A DNA stretch of 7,507 nucleotides from Treponema sp. (GCA_017849315.1 JAFIHQ010000066.1:1-7507); one strand, 5' to 3'; shown: positions 1 to 6,089, numbered from the stretch's first letter. A program made the numbers and translations. Notes: generated from the letters alone by a model not told the origin.

Positions 1-989
1 TCAATCTTGCGCAACCCGGAAAGCGCTTCTGCCAATTCCTTCTGCCCATTGCCCGACACGCCGGCAAGCCCCAGGATTTCGCCTGACTTGACTGTGAGCG
101 AAAGCCCGTCCAGCGCAAGAAAACCGCGATCCGAAAGTACTTTAAGGTCCTGCACCACCAGTAAGTCCTTACCGCAATTGACAAGGCATTCGTTATGAGG
201 CAAGACAACCTCGTGCCCAGTCATCAGCGCAGCAAGACTCGCTGCCGTCTGGTCTTTGGTGCTACCCCTAAAAACGACCTTGCCGTGACGCAGAATCGCA
301 ACCTTGTCAGAAAGCGTTGTCACTTCTGCCAGCTTATGGCTTATAAAAATGATCGACATATCCGCGGACATACGCCTCAAGAGGCCGATAAGCTCATCTG
401 TCTCTTGCGGCGTGAGCGCACTTGTCGGTTCGTCCAAAATGAGAAAGCGCGCCCCGAAGCACAGCGTTTTTATAAGCTCGACACGCTGCTGCTCACCCAC
501 CGAAAGTTGCCAAACGTAGGCGTCCGGCTGTACGGGTAGGTTGTAACGGGTGGAGACTTCTTCGATTCGCTTTTTGACGGTGGCAAGATCCAGCTTGAAC
601 GGCTTGTGGCTCTCTCTTAGGCCAAGCGCCACATTCTCAGCCACCGTCATGTTCGGCACCAGCATGAAGTGCTGGTGCACCATACCAATGCCGGCAGCGA
701 ACGCGTCGTGAGGCGATTTGAACTGCACGGGCTGCCCATTTATGAGAATCCTGCCCTCATCTGGCTGGTACAGCCCCATGAGGATGTTCATAAGCGTCGT
801 TTTGCCGGCGCCATTCTCACCTACAAGCGCAAGAATCTCGTTTTCTCCCACGCTCAGATCCACCGAATCGCAGGCCACAATGCCGGGGAACCGTTTTGTG
901 ATCCCTTCCACCCGTAGTTCGCGTATCTTGGCAGGCTTTGAGGTTTGTCCGTTCTTTGAATCGAATCTCGGCGCGTTCTTTGCTTCCAT
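1..989 (-). CDS. BMP-type (nucleoside-like) ABC importer ATPase, tandem NBD, 3' end cut off
   Basis: Cytoplasmic ATPase that would power import of the ligand bound by the neighbouring BMP-family protein. 329 codons are visible before the window edge. The first nucleotide-binding domain is complete: Walker A GENGAGKTT (residues 57-65), Q-loop Q106 in VHQHF, signature LSVGEQQ (162-168), Walker B FLILDEP (182-188) and switch H218 in ISHKL. The second domain begins near residue 275 and shows the degenerate Walker A GVSGNGQKELAEAL (310-323). That pattern is usual for the second half of RbsA/YufO-like tandem ATPases of about 500 residues, so roughly one third is missing. The start is the ATG at 989, 20 bp after the binding-protein stop. 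It has no clear Shine-Dalgarno sequence, only A-rich repeats, so translation may be weak or depend on coupling. Substrate class is inferred from the BMP partner; permease genes should follow beyond the edge. Confidence 0.93.
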   Translation of the reverse strand, partial: MEAKNAPRFDSKNGQTSKPAKIRELRVEGITKRFPGIVACDSVDLSVGENEILALVGENGAGKTTLMNILMGLYQPDEGRILINGQPVQFKSPHDAFAAGIGMVHQHFMLVPNMTVAENVALGLRESHKPFKLDLATVKKRIEEVSTRYNLPVQPDAYVWQLSVGEQQRVELIKTLCFGARFLILDEPTSALTPQETDELIGLLRRMSADMSIIFISHKLAEVTTLSDKVAILRHGKVVFRGSTKDQTAASLAALMTGHEVVLPHNECLVNCGKDLLVVQDLKVLSDRGFLALDGLSLTVKSGEILGLAGVSGNGQKELAEALSGLRKI

Positions 990-992
990 TTG

Positions 993-1018
993 TATTACTT
1001 TACTGTATATTACTTTAC
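993..1018. repeat. 11-bp direct repeat spanning the stop codon of the BMP gene
   Basis: The 11-mer tattactttac occurs at 993-1003 and 1008-1018, a 15-bp offset. Read on the minus strand this repeats GTA AAG TAA in frame, so the last two codons and the stop of the binding-protein gene are duplicated just before the ATPase start. It looks like a small tandem duplication. It fills the place where a ribosome binding site for the ATPase gene would be expected. Confidence 0.75.
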
Positions 1019-2002
1019 GCTTTGCCAGTCGATCTTCAGTTTGCGGGCCGTGATATCGGCTTTTGCCTTTTCGGCAGCCTTGCGCACCGCAGGGGTGAGC
1101 ACAGAACCTACTTTGTCATTGAACTCATAGATAAAACCACCATTGGCAAAGTTGAGTGGAATGCATTCGCCGCCAAGAACGCCTGCTTGTCGCTTGTCAA
1201 TAAGCGTCTCAACTACAGCTTCGTATGCATAGCTTGCAGCCGCAATGACCTTGTAGCTTTCCGGAATACCGAGCTGAGCAGTATCCTGACCAAGCCACCA
1301 CACTGGCTTATCCTTGTATTCAGCGACTGCCCGCAAGCCACCGAGTGCTTGCTGAGCAGAGCCAGTAAGAACGTCTGCACCAGCCTTTATTTGCGTTTGA
1401 GCCAGTTCAGCAGCCTTCACAAAGTCGCCAAAACTGCCTGTATATGCTATCTGCACCTGTGCTTTCGGGTTGGAAGCCTTGACCCCGAGTACAAAACCGC
1501 GGTTATAGCGGGCGGCGTCGCCACCATCGACAGGGCCAACAACGCCGACTATGTTGGTCTTGGTCACTAAGCCTGCAATAATACCGTTGATATAGCCGGT
1601 CTCTTCGCTTTCTGGCATATAAGTAAACACATTCTTAGGCCCAATTTCGCCAGATGTACCGAATGCAAAGGTTGTCTTGGGGAACTCCTCCGCCATTTCC
1701 AGCATCACATTTTTATACTGAGCACCATGGCCAATAATGATGTCGTAGCCCTTGGCTACATACTGACGCGCAGCAGAGCCAGCATCGACTGGTTTCATTT
1801 TCTCGCTGTAGCTGTACTCGATAAGAGATGAGCCATACTTTTTCTGCACTGCCATAATGGCGTCGTGCATGGACTGGCACCAGCCCTTATCGTCTACGGT
1901 TGATTCGACGATCATGGCAATCTTAACCTTGCTCTTCGGAGCCGCAAATGTGGAGCTCACTGCAAGGCAAAGCACGAGCAATGCAAGTAGGGAACGCTTC
2001 AT
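1010..2002 (-). CDS. BMP-family ABC transporter substrate-binding protein
   Basis: Periplasmic binding protein of the Med/BMP (PnrA-like) family, whose characterised members bind purine nucleosides; ligand here is inferred from the family. The protein is 330 residues, normal for the family. Residues 1-21 form a signal peptide (MKRSLL, a hydrophobic core, then STFAA) with no lipobox cysteine, so the product is probably soluble in the periplasm. Family features include the opening strand KIAMIVESTVDDKGWCQS (26-43), the YDIIIGHG segment, GVVGPVDGGDAARYNRGF, the ADVLTGSAQQALGG segment and WWLGQDTAQLG in the ligand region. The chosen ATG at 2002 has GGGAGG at 2014-2009, six bases upstream. An in-frame ATG at 2047 would add 15 residues unlike a signal peptide and is rejected. 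The gene heads a unit with the ATPase 20 bp downstream. Confidence 0.95.
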   Translation of the reverse strand: MKRSLLALLVLCLAVSSTFAAPKSKVKIAMIVESTVDDKGWCQSMHDAIMAVQKKYGSSLIEYSYSEKMKPVDAGSAARQYVAKGYDIIIGHGAQYKNVMLEMAEEFPKTTFAFGTSGEIGPKNVFTYMPESEETGYINGIIAGLVTKTNIVGVVGPVDGGDAARYNRGFVLGVKASNPKAQVQIAYTGSFGDFVKAAELAQTQIKAGADVLTGSAQQALGGLRAVAEYKDKPVWWLGQDTAQLGIPESYKVIAAASYAYEAVVETLIDKRQAGVLGGECIPLNFANGGFIYEFNDKVGSVLTPAVRKAAEKAKADITARKLKIDWQSVK

Positions 2003-2081
2003 AGGTATCCTCCCAGGTAGAGACGTTGACCACGCGCAGATACACAAGTGAGCTCATCCAATGGTCAGAAATAGTTGATTG

Positions 2082-2119
2082 AGTTTAGCACTGTGTTTTT
2101 GGGTCCGCAACGACCAAAA
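2082..2119 (-). promoter_or_regulatory. Possible promoter plus inverted repeat upstream of the BMP operon
   Basis: On the minus strand TTGCGG (2110-2105) lies 17 bp before TAAACT (2087-2082), which is preceded by TG as in extended -10 elements. The match to a sigma-70 promoter is only moderate (3/6 and 4/6). The -35 sits inside an inverted repeat, tttttgggtc (2096-2105) against gaccaaaaa (2111-2119), nine pairs with one bulged base. No T-run follows on either strand, so this is not an intrinsic terminator; an operator or leader hairpin is more likely. The rest of the 188-bp gap (2003-2190) shows nothing else I recognise. Confidence 0.3.
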
Positions 2120-2190
2120 AGTCAAAAACAACAGGAAAATTTATGCAAAACTGAGCCAAGGGCCCAAGTTGGGCAGGGTCAAAGGCGGCG

Positions 2191-3252
2191 TCAAAGCCGG
2201 AGGTTCTTGTCTTCCCCCATTCCGTACAGTTTGGAAGCTTCAATTTCATCTCCCAGAGGCGAACGAATAAAACCCTCAAAATGACCAAATGGTCCGGAAT
2301 AGTCTACACCGGCCAGGCCAAGATTTGTTTCGATATTGTGATGCACCTCGGGATAGAAAGTGAGATCGATAAGACCTTCGGTGTCCTGGATGATCCACGT
2401 GCCTTCATGCCCATAAGGATGAGTTATCTTGATTGGCGGAAGATCGTAAACATCGTCGCCCAGCCAAAGCCGATTCTCATTGTAGCGAGCTTGATCGCGG
2501 ACTTGGTTGTCGGTCAAATTGAAGCCCGCCATTCGTTTGTCGGGCAGAAGGCCGAAGGCTGTGACCCAGTCGTAATGGAGATGATAAGGGTAATAACCCT
2601 TGTGGTCGTCCAGAATACCGAGCGAATCCGAAGGTGCAAAGATATGCGAAGTTTCGCCCGCCTGAATTTTGCCGGAACAGTGCATCAGGATTTTTGTGGA
2701 ATAGATCGCACGCTCCTCTGAAAGGGGCAAACAGACCGAGAAAGGTAGGCATGCTTCCTGTGCGAGCGTAAAAGAAAGATCGAGCATGATCGGCGTTTTT
2801 TTTGCTGGGGTACAGGAGGCGGCCAGGCGAAGTTCATTCCGCTCGGGGTTAACATAAATGCCTATGGAACTATCCTTGTTAAGAAACGTTGTGTCCGAAG
2901 GATAGAGGGAATCGCCGAACTGGACATGGCTCCCAAGGCTCATGTTTTGATAGCTGTAGGAGCGATGGTTTCTCTTATCCCAGAGGTCGATCGACGCAAG
3001 CGTGAGAGCCTTGGCATCGTAAAGAACGACAAAAAGAAACCAATCGCGATCCCCTACTTCTATTGCCTGCCACTCTTTTAACCGAAAGGCTTTAAAAAGA
3101 TTGAGAAGCGGAAAGGAAAAAGGCCGTTTGGCATCGAGCAGGTTCGCGCGGCCAGGGACTCCTTTCCATTTGCCAAAGTTGAACTTGCCTTTCTGGTAAA
3201 GAAGGTTGGGCGCATCGCCTGCCAAAGGTCTTCCGCCAGGTTTGCTTTTCAT
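2191..3252 (-). CDS. DUF2804 family protein
   Basis: Protein of 353 residues that I recognise as a DUF2804 member from its length and its conserved centre. There DDHKGYYPYHLHYDWVTA (215-232) is followed by MAGFNLTDNQ (241-250) and ENRLWLGDDVYDLPPIKI (259-276). An N-terminal block G-R-A-N-LLDAKRPF (34-45) and a C-terminal GPFGHFEGFIRSP segment (320-332) also fit. The family function is unknown; the sequence is rich in beta-strand patterns with many Trp, Tyr and Phe residues. No signal peptide or membrane segment is seen, so it is probably cytoplasmic. The start is the ATG at 3252, which shares the ATGA overlap with the dehydrogenase stop and has AAAGG six bases upstream. A start at 3276 would give a 28-bp overlap and is less likely. 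The overlap implies coupled translation and a shared pathway with the dehydrogenase. Confidence 0.85.
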   Translation of the reverse strand: MKSKPGGRPLAGDAPNLLYQKGKFNFGKWKGVPGRANLLDAKRPFSFPLLNLFKAFRLKEWQAIEVGDRDWFLFVVLYDAKALTLASIDLWDKRNHRSYSYQNMSLGSHVQFGDSLYPSDTTFLNKDSSIGIYVNPERNELRLAASCTPAKKTPIMLDLSFTLAQEACLPFSVCLPLSEERAIYSTKILMHCSGKIQAGETSHIFAPSDSLGILDDHKGYYPYHLHYDWVTAFGLLPDKRMAGFNLTDNQVRDQARYNENRLWLGDDVYDLPPIKITHPYGHEGTWIIQDTEGLIDLTFYPEVHHNIETNLGLAGVDYSGPFGHFEGFIRSPLGDEIEASKLYGMGEDKNLRL

Positions 3253-4133
3253 GCAAGGCCTTTTTCGTAAAGACAATAGAGCGCCTGCGTACCCAGATTG
3301 TCCATGCCTTCGTTGGAAACGCGGGTAAAGAGGCTTTCCGCCAGTTCGAGCATCGGCAGGTGGAGGTGCATGAATTTGGCCGCATCCAGGGCAATGCGAA
3401 GGTCTTTAAGGAAGTGCTTGACGTAGAATCCAGGCGCAAAGTCGCCCTTGAGCATACGAGGCCCGAGGTTTGAAAGCTGCCAGCTGCCCGCGGAACCGCT
3501 GGAAATGGAAAGCAGTACCGTTGAAGGGTCAAGGCCGGCGCTGCGGGCGTAGGTGAGGGATTCAACAGTGCCGGTGAGGCTGCCCGCTATGGCGATTTGG
3601 TTCGCCATCTTGGTATGCTGGCCGGCGCCAGGTCCGCCCTGGCGCACGATGGTCTTACCCATGAGCTGGAAAAGGGGCAGGGCGGCGTCGTAGGCGGCCT
3701 GGGGACCGCCTACCATTATGGTGAGGGTGGCGGACCTGGCGCCGAGGTCGCCGCCTGAGACTGGTGCGTCGAGCGCGAGGCAGCCCGCAGCGCCGGCTGC
3801 TTCTGCAATCTTCACAGCGAGGTCAGGCCTTGAGGTGCTCATATCGATAAAGATTGTTCCCGGCTTGCAGTTAGCTATCAGCCCCTTCGGGCCGAAATAG
3901 ACATTCTCTACATCTGTGGGATACCCCACCATTGTTATTATCGCATCACAGTCTGGCGCGAGTTCAGCAGGGCTCTCACGCCACTCGGCACCGGAATTCA
4001 GGAGGTTTTGGGCTTTTTGTGGCGAACGGGTATTCACAAGCAGGCGCTTGCCGCCCGCCAGAAGATGGCCCGCCATAGGGTTGCCCATGACACCCAAACC
4101 CACAAAACCCACAGTACGTATTTCCTTGCTCAT
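3249..4133 (-). CDS. NAD(P)-dependent beta-hydroxyacid dehydrogenase (3-hydroxyisobutyrate dehydrogenase / tartronate semialdehyde reductase family)
   Basis: Cytoplasmic oxidoreductase of 294 residues, the usual length for this family. Residues 8-18 carry the Rossmann motif in VGFVGLGVMGN. N34 and R36 after the second strand (LLVNTRS) suggest a preference for NADP(H), which is an inference. The substrate-binding signature DAPVSGG is at 122-128. The catalytic lysine is K175 in GQHTKMANQ with N178 beside it, and K243-D244 match the conserved KDL element. Members reduce or oxidise 3-hydroxyisobutyrate, tartronate semialdehyde, or succinic semialdehyde/gamma-hydroxybutyrate; the sequence alone does not decide among them. 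The ATG at 4133 has GAGGAG six bases upstream. The gene is first in a two-gene unit with the DUF2804 gene and diverges from the B12 uptake operon. Confidence 0.93.
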   Translation of the reverse strand: MSKEIRTVGFVGLGVMGNPMAGHLLAGGKRLLVNTRSPQKAQNLLNSGAEWRESPAELAPDCDAIITMVGYPTDVENVYFGPKGLIANCKPGTIFIDMSTSRPDLAVKIAEAAGAAGCLALDAPVSGGDLGARSATLTIMVGGPQAAYDAALPLFQLMGKTIVRQGGPGAGQHTKMANQIAIAGSLTGTVESLTYARSAGLDPSTVLLSISSGSAGSWQLSNLGPRMLKGDFAPGFYVKHFLKDLRIALDAAKFMHLHLPMLELAESLFTRVSNEGMDNLGTQALYCLYEKGLA

Positions 4134-4195
4134 CGCTGTCTCCTCAAACAGTCATTGTATTGCATTTTCCGGGCCTCCATTCTCAATCTTTTTTC

Positions 4196-4206
4196 TGCAC
4201 TGTGCA
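4196..4206. repeat. Short palindrome TGCACTGTGCA in the divergent intergenic region
   Basis: An 11-bp inverted repeat with 5-bp arms around a central base lies between the dehydrogenase start and the riboswitch promoter. A partial echo, TGCACAGTGG, sits just before the putative -10 at 4281. It could be a regulator site, but arms of this length also arise by chance. Between it and the promoter lie only T-rich runs (4212-4230). Confidence 0.25.
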
Positions 4207-4236
4207 AGCCTTTTGTTTTGCAGTTTTTTTTGCATT

Positions 4237-4268
4237 ATGGACGTCCGGGACAGTAATGGACGCCCGGG
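4237..4268. repeat. Two direct copies of ATGGACGYCCGGG, 19 bp apart
   Basis: ATGGACGTCCGGG (4237-4249) and ATGGACGCCCGGG (4256-4268) differ at one base and are offset by 19 bp, close to two turns of the helix. The second copy contains the putative -35 hexamer TGGACG of the riboswitch promoter, and the first lies directly upstream. The arrangement fits a paired binding site for a transcription factor, but no factor can be named. Confidence 0.5.
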
Positions 4269-4286
4269 GCTGCACAGTGGTATACT
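4257..4286 (+). promoter_or_regulatory. Candidate sigma-70 promoter for the B12 uptake operon
   Basis: TGGACG (4257-4262, 4/6 to TTGACA), an 18-bp spacer and TATACT (4281-4286, 5/6 to TATAAT). Initiation would be expected near 4293, a few bases before the first paired base of the riboswitch at 4299. That close fit to the RNA start is the best support for the call. Confidence 0.5.
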
Positions 4287-4423
4287 CTTTGCCACTATAT
4301 GCTCGCGGTGCCCTCAAGACCTTGCGTTGCAAAGACTTGGGACAAAAGGGAAGACGGTCGAAAGCCGTCGCAGCCCCCGCTACTGTGAGCCACTGCATGA
4401 TGGCCATCCCTGGCAAGAGTTTT

Positions 4424-4518
4424 GCAGTTTTCGGATTTTGGCGGCGATCAAACCACTTTGTGGTGATCAAACCACTTTGTGGTGATCAAACCACTCCGCA
4501 ATCAAAGTTGCCAACTGC
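4424..4518 (+). other. Stem enclosing the tandem repeat in the first riboswitch insertion
   Basis: Nested complementary segments flank the repeat: GCAGTT (4424-4429) with AACTGC (4513-4518), GATT (4434-4437) with AATC (4500-4503), and GCGG (4441-4444) with CCGC (4496-4499). These 14 pairs would present the repeats as the tip of an extended RNA arm. The fold was found by eye and has no energy calculation behind it. Confidence 0.4.
4446..4495 (+). repeat. 19-nt tandem repeat, 2.6 copies, each full copy a hairpin
   Basis: The unit gatcaaaccactttgtggt is found exactly at 4446-4464 and 4465-4483, then its first 12 bases at 4484-4495. Each full copy can fold as ACCAC-TTT-GTGGT. The array lies within the first insertion of the cobalamin riboswitch. 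It resembles a slippage-prone microsatellite-like array and copy number may vary among strains. Confidence 0.9.
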
Positions 4519-4583
4519 CGAACGCACATGAGCCGGGCCATGTAAGGTATGTTCTTTAAGGGCGCCTGAACATTGTTGTTTGG

Positions 4584-4595
4584 GTTCTTAAGAAC
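4584..4595. repeat. 12-bp perfect palindrome GTTCTTAAGAAC
   Basis: A perfect palindrome near the 3' end of the first riboswitch insertion, 14 nt before the conserved CCACTGGG block. As RNA it would have no proper loop, so a DNA site or chance is as likely as an RNA element. Confidence 0.35.
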
Positions 4596-4652
4596 AAGGT
4601 AAACGTGGACCACTGGGATCACACTCAAGTTTGATTCCGGGAAGGGCGATGA

Positions 4653-4748
4653 CCATTCGAGGCAAGAGCTCGTTGGATTGGTCAAGATTCAGGCTTGATT
4701 CTGTTCTGACTTTGAATCTGACATCGAAACGAGATTTTGCCAGCATGG
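4653..4748 (+). other. Long hairpin arm inserted before the 3' core of the riboswitch
   Basis: Nested pairs build one arm: CCAT (4653-4656) with ATGG (4745-4748), GGCAA (4661-4665) with TTGCC (4737-4741), CTCGTT (4669-4674) with AACGAG (4728-4733), GTC (4681-4683) with GAC (4720-4722), and AGATTCA (4685-4691) with TGAATCT (4713-4719). That is 25 pairs with internal loops and a loop of about 21 nt. In ordinary members the GATGACC and AGCCAGG blocks lie only a few bases apart here. The consistent nesting argues that this is a real structural extension. Confidence 0.6.
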
Positions 4749-4780
4749 CGAGCCAGGAAACCTGCCGCGGGCGCATCGAT

Positions 4781-4802
4781 TTTCCGACTCTTCGGAGGGA
4801 GG
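4781..4802 (+). promoter_or_regulatory. Shine-Dalgarno sequence inside a hairpin: likely riboswitch expression platform
   Basis: TTTCCGA (4781-4787), a CTCT loop and TCGGAGG (4792-4798) form a 7-bp hairpin, two pairs being G-U, immediately after P1. The 3' arm covers part of the purine-rich ribosome binding site GGAGGGAGG (4794-4802). This suggests control of translation initiation by hiding the site, as in cobalamin riboswitches that act through a 3' hairpin. The UUUCC-GAC stretch can also pair, with one bulge, with GUCGAAA in the P5 loop (4357-4363), which could be the switch contact; that part is inference. No U-rich terminator is seen between the aptamer and the gene. Confidence 0.55.
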
Positions 4803-4811
4803 ATGCGGAAT

Positions 4812-6089
4812 ATGCGAAATCGGCTTATTCTATTTTACACAAAACTTTACACAAGACTTTATGCAAAAGTCGCCGTTCTTCTCATTGCAGCACTGATAGG
4901 CCTTGCCGGCGCGCCCGGCCTTAGGGCGCAGGAAAAGCAACTTGAGCTCGCCACCGGACCCGCGGTACCTGTTGCGCCCACTACGTCCGCGGCACCGACC
5001 GCGCCCGCCATCGTACCTACCGGCGTCCAGTTCACACCCGACGGCCGCATCAGGCTGCCCTTCCCTGCCCATTTTTCGATCCAGTACCAAAACGGGTACA
5101 AGCTTCTTACGGTGCAGACGCCCTGGCCGGGCGCGCCCAAGGGTTTTAGCTATGTCCTGTATCCTCGGGGCACGAAAAAACCTTCCGGGGTCAAAGCCGA
5201 CCAGTTCATTCAGATTCCCGTTCGTTCGGTGGTCTCGTTCTCCACAACCTATCTGCCTGCCCTGGAAACACTTGGCGAGCTCAAGTCGCTTGTGGGTGTA
5301 GACAACAAGGACTACATTTACAGCCCTGCGGTTCGCGCGCTCATCGCTCAAGGCAAGGTTGTGGAAACCACAAAGAACTATAGCCCTGACATCGAGCGCC
5401 TTATCTCTTTAAATCCTGATGTAATATTTAGTTATGGAGTCGGCAACGAGTGGGATACCTATCCCAAGATGGAAGAGGCCGGGCTCCCTGTCGTGCTCCT
5501 TGCGGACTGGAACGAAAACGAACCCCTAGCCCGAGCCGAGTGGTGTGTCTTTATTGCTGCCTTTTTCAATAAAGAAGGCGATGCCTTGGCCCGTTTCCAA
5601 AAAATCCAGGCCGACTACAATGCGGTCAAGGCGAAAGTAGCAGGGGCGAGCCGCAAACCGACCGTCCTGGTGAGTGGTCCTTACAACGGTTCCTGGAGCG
5701 TCTCGGGCGGGGGAAGCTATATGGCAAAACTGATCGCCGATGCCGGAGGCTCTTATCTGTGGGCAAACACGCCGAATACTGGCAGCCTGACCCTGTCTGT
5801 CGAAGCCGTGTTTTCCCAGGCACTACACGCCGATATTTGGCTCAACCCCAATGGTACGGCGACCAAACTCTCCGAAGTCTTAGCCATGGATCCACGTTTT
5901 GCCTCAATCCCGGCGCTCGCCAAAGGGAATGTATGGAATAGCACGCTCAGATTGAGCCCGGGTGGAAACGACTACTACGAGTCCGCAGCGATGCACCCTC
6001 AGGTAGTTCTAGCTGACTTGGCTGCGATTTTCCATCCCGAATTGATGCCCGGCCATTCCTTCTACTACTATCGAAAGCTCGAAAAGTGA
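4812..6089 (+). CDS. btuF: Cobalamin (BtuF-like) ABC transporter substrate-binding protein
   Basis: Periplasmic protein of the FecB/BtuF family, expected to hand cobalamin or another corrinoid to the permease encoded next. It has 425 residues, longer than E. coli BtuF (about 270). Residues 1-40 are a signal peptide: a basic start, a core at about 19-33 and cleavage near GLRA-Q, with no lipobox cysteine. A Pro/Ala/Thr-rich linker follows (about 45-68), then a beta-rich segment with YKLLTVQTPWPGAPKGFSYVLYPRG before the canonical fold, as in many larger FecB-type proteins. The fold begins at VVSFSTTYLPALETLGELKSL; SLNPDVIFSYG closes the first lobe and KPTVLVSGPYNGSW opens the second. Start choice: 4812 lies 9 bases after GGAGG; 4803 is an alternative but very close to it, and 4737 would fall inside the riboswitch. 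Ligand is inferred from the riboswitch; haem or siderophore is less likely. Confidence 0.88.
   Translation: MRNRLILFYTKLYTRLYAKVAVLLIAALIGLAGAPGLRAQEKQLELATGPAVPVAPTTSAAPTAPAIVPTGVQFTPDGRIRLPFPAHFSIQYQNGYKLLTVQTPWPGAPKGFSYVLYPRGTKKPSGVKADQFIQIPVRSVVSFSTTYLPALETLGELKSLVGVDNKDYIYSPAVRALIAQGKVVETTKNYSPDIERLISLNPDVIFSYGVGNEWDTYPKMEEAGLPVVLLADWNENEPLARAEWCVFIAAFFNKEGDALARFQKIQADYNAVKAKVAGASRKPTVLVSGPYNGSWSVSGGGSYMAKLIADAGGSYLWANTPNTGSLTLSVEAVFSQALHADIWLNPNGTATKLSEVLAMDPRFASIPALAKGNVWNSTLRLSPGGNDYYESAAMHPQVVLADLAAIFHPELMPGHSFYYYRKLEK

Larger units (their letters stand above)
4299..4776 (+). promoter_or_regulatory. Cobalamin riboswitch, greatly enlarged
   Basis: The aptamer binds adenosylcobalamin-type ligands in the leader RNA and controls the downstream transporter. 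P1 pairs ATGC (4299-4302) with GCAT (4773-4776) and CGCGG (4304-4308) with CCGCG (4765-4769). GGTGCC is at 4307-4312. A P3-like hairpin follows (CTCAAG 4313-4318 with CTTGGG 4336-4341). Then come AAAAGGGAA (4344-4352), P5 (GACGG 4353-4357 with CCGTC 4365-4369) and CAGCCCCCGCTACTGT (4371-4386). The peripheral arm has CCACTGGG (4610-4617), a hairpin (GGGATCA 4615-4621 with TGATTCC 4632-4638), GGGAAGG (4639-4645) and GATGACC (4648-4654). The 3' hallmark AGCCAGGAAACCTGCC is at 4751-4766. The usual length is about 200 nt; here it is 478 because of insertions at 4387-4609 and about 4655-4748. Strong match to the core; the effect of the insertions is unknown. Confidence 0.93.

Noticed and set aside
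938..1570. A 210-codon plus-strand open frame
   Set aside because: It runs antisense to the well-supported BMP and ATPase genes and its translation resembles no known protein.
2150..2174. Inverted repeat GCCCAAGTTGGGC after the DUF2804 gene as a terminator
   Set aside because: The stem is only about 5-6 bp with a tiny loop and the following T-rich bases are some 10 nt away and interrupted, so it does not meet the usual pattern of an intrinsic terminator.
4154..4159. TACAAT on the minus strand as a -10 for the dehydrogenase gene
   Set aside because: Good hexamer and sensible distance from the ATG, but no acceptable -35 at 16-18 bp upstream (the nearest, TTGAGA, would need a 21-bp spacer) and no TG extension.
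4446..4495. The 19-nt repeats as a CRISPR array
   Set aside because: The units are contiguous with no spacers and are too short; no cas genes are nearby.
4390..4545. An alternative set of riboswitch-like blocks: CCACTG at 4390-4395, TGGCAAGAG near 4411 and GAGCCGGGCC near 4530
   Set aside because: These first looked like the peripheral arm and 3' end of a short aptamer. The blocks at 4610-4654 and 4751-4766 match the consensus far better and the P1 pairing fits only the longer version. The early copies may be chance or remnants of a partial duplication.
4160..4685. Open frames on both strands within the riboswitch region
   Set aside because: They overlap the structured RNA and its repeats, lack ribosome binding sites and show no recognisable protein features.
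4737..4811. Upstream start of the binding-protein gene at 4737
   Set aside because: It would place the start inside the conserved riboswitch 3' block, has no ribosome binding site, and adds residues ahead of a normal signal peptide.
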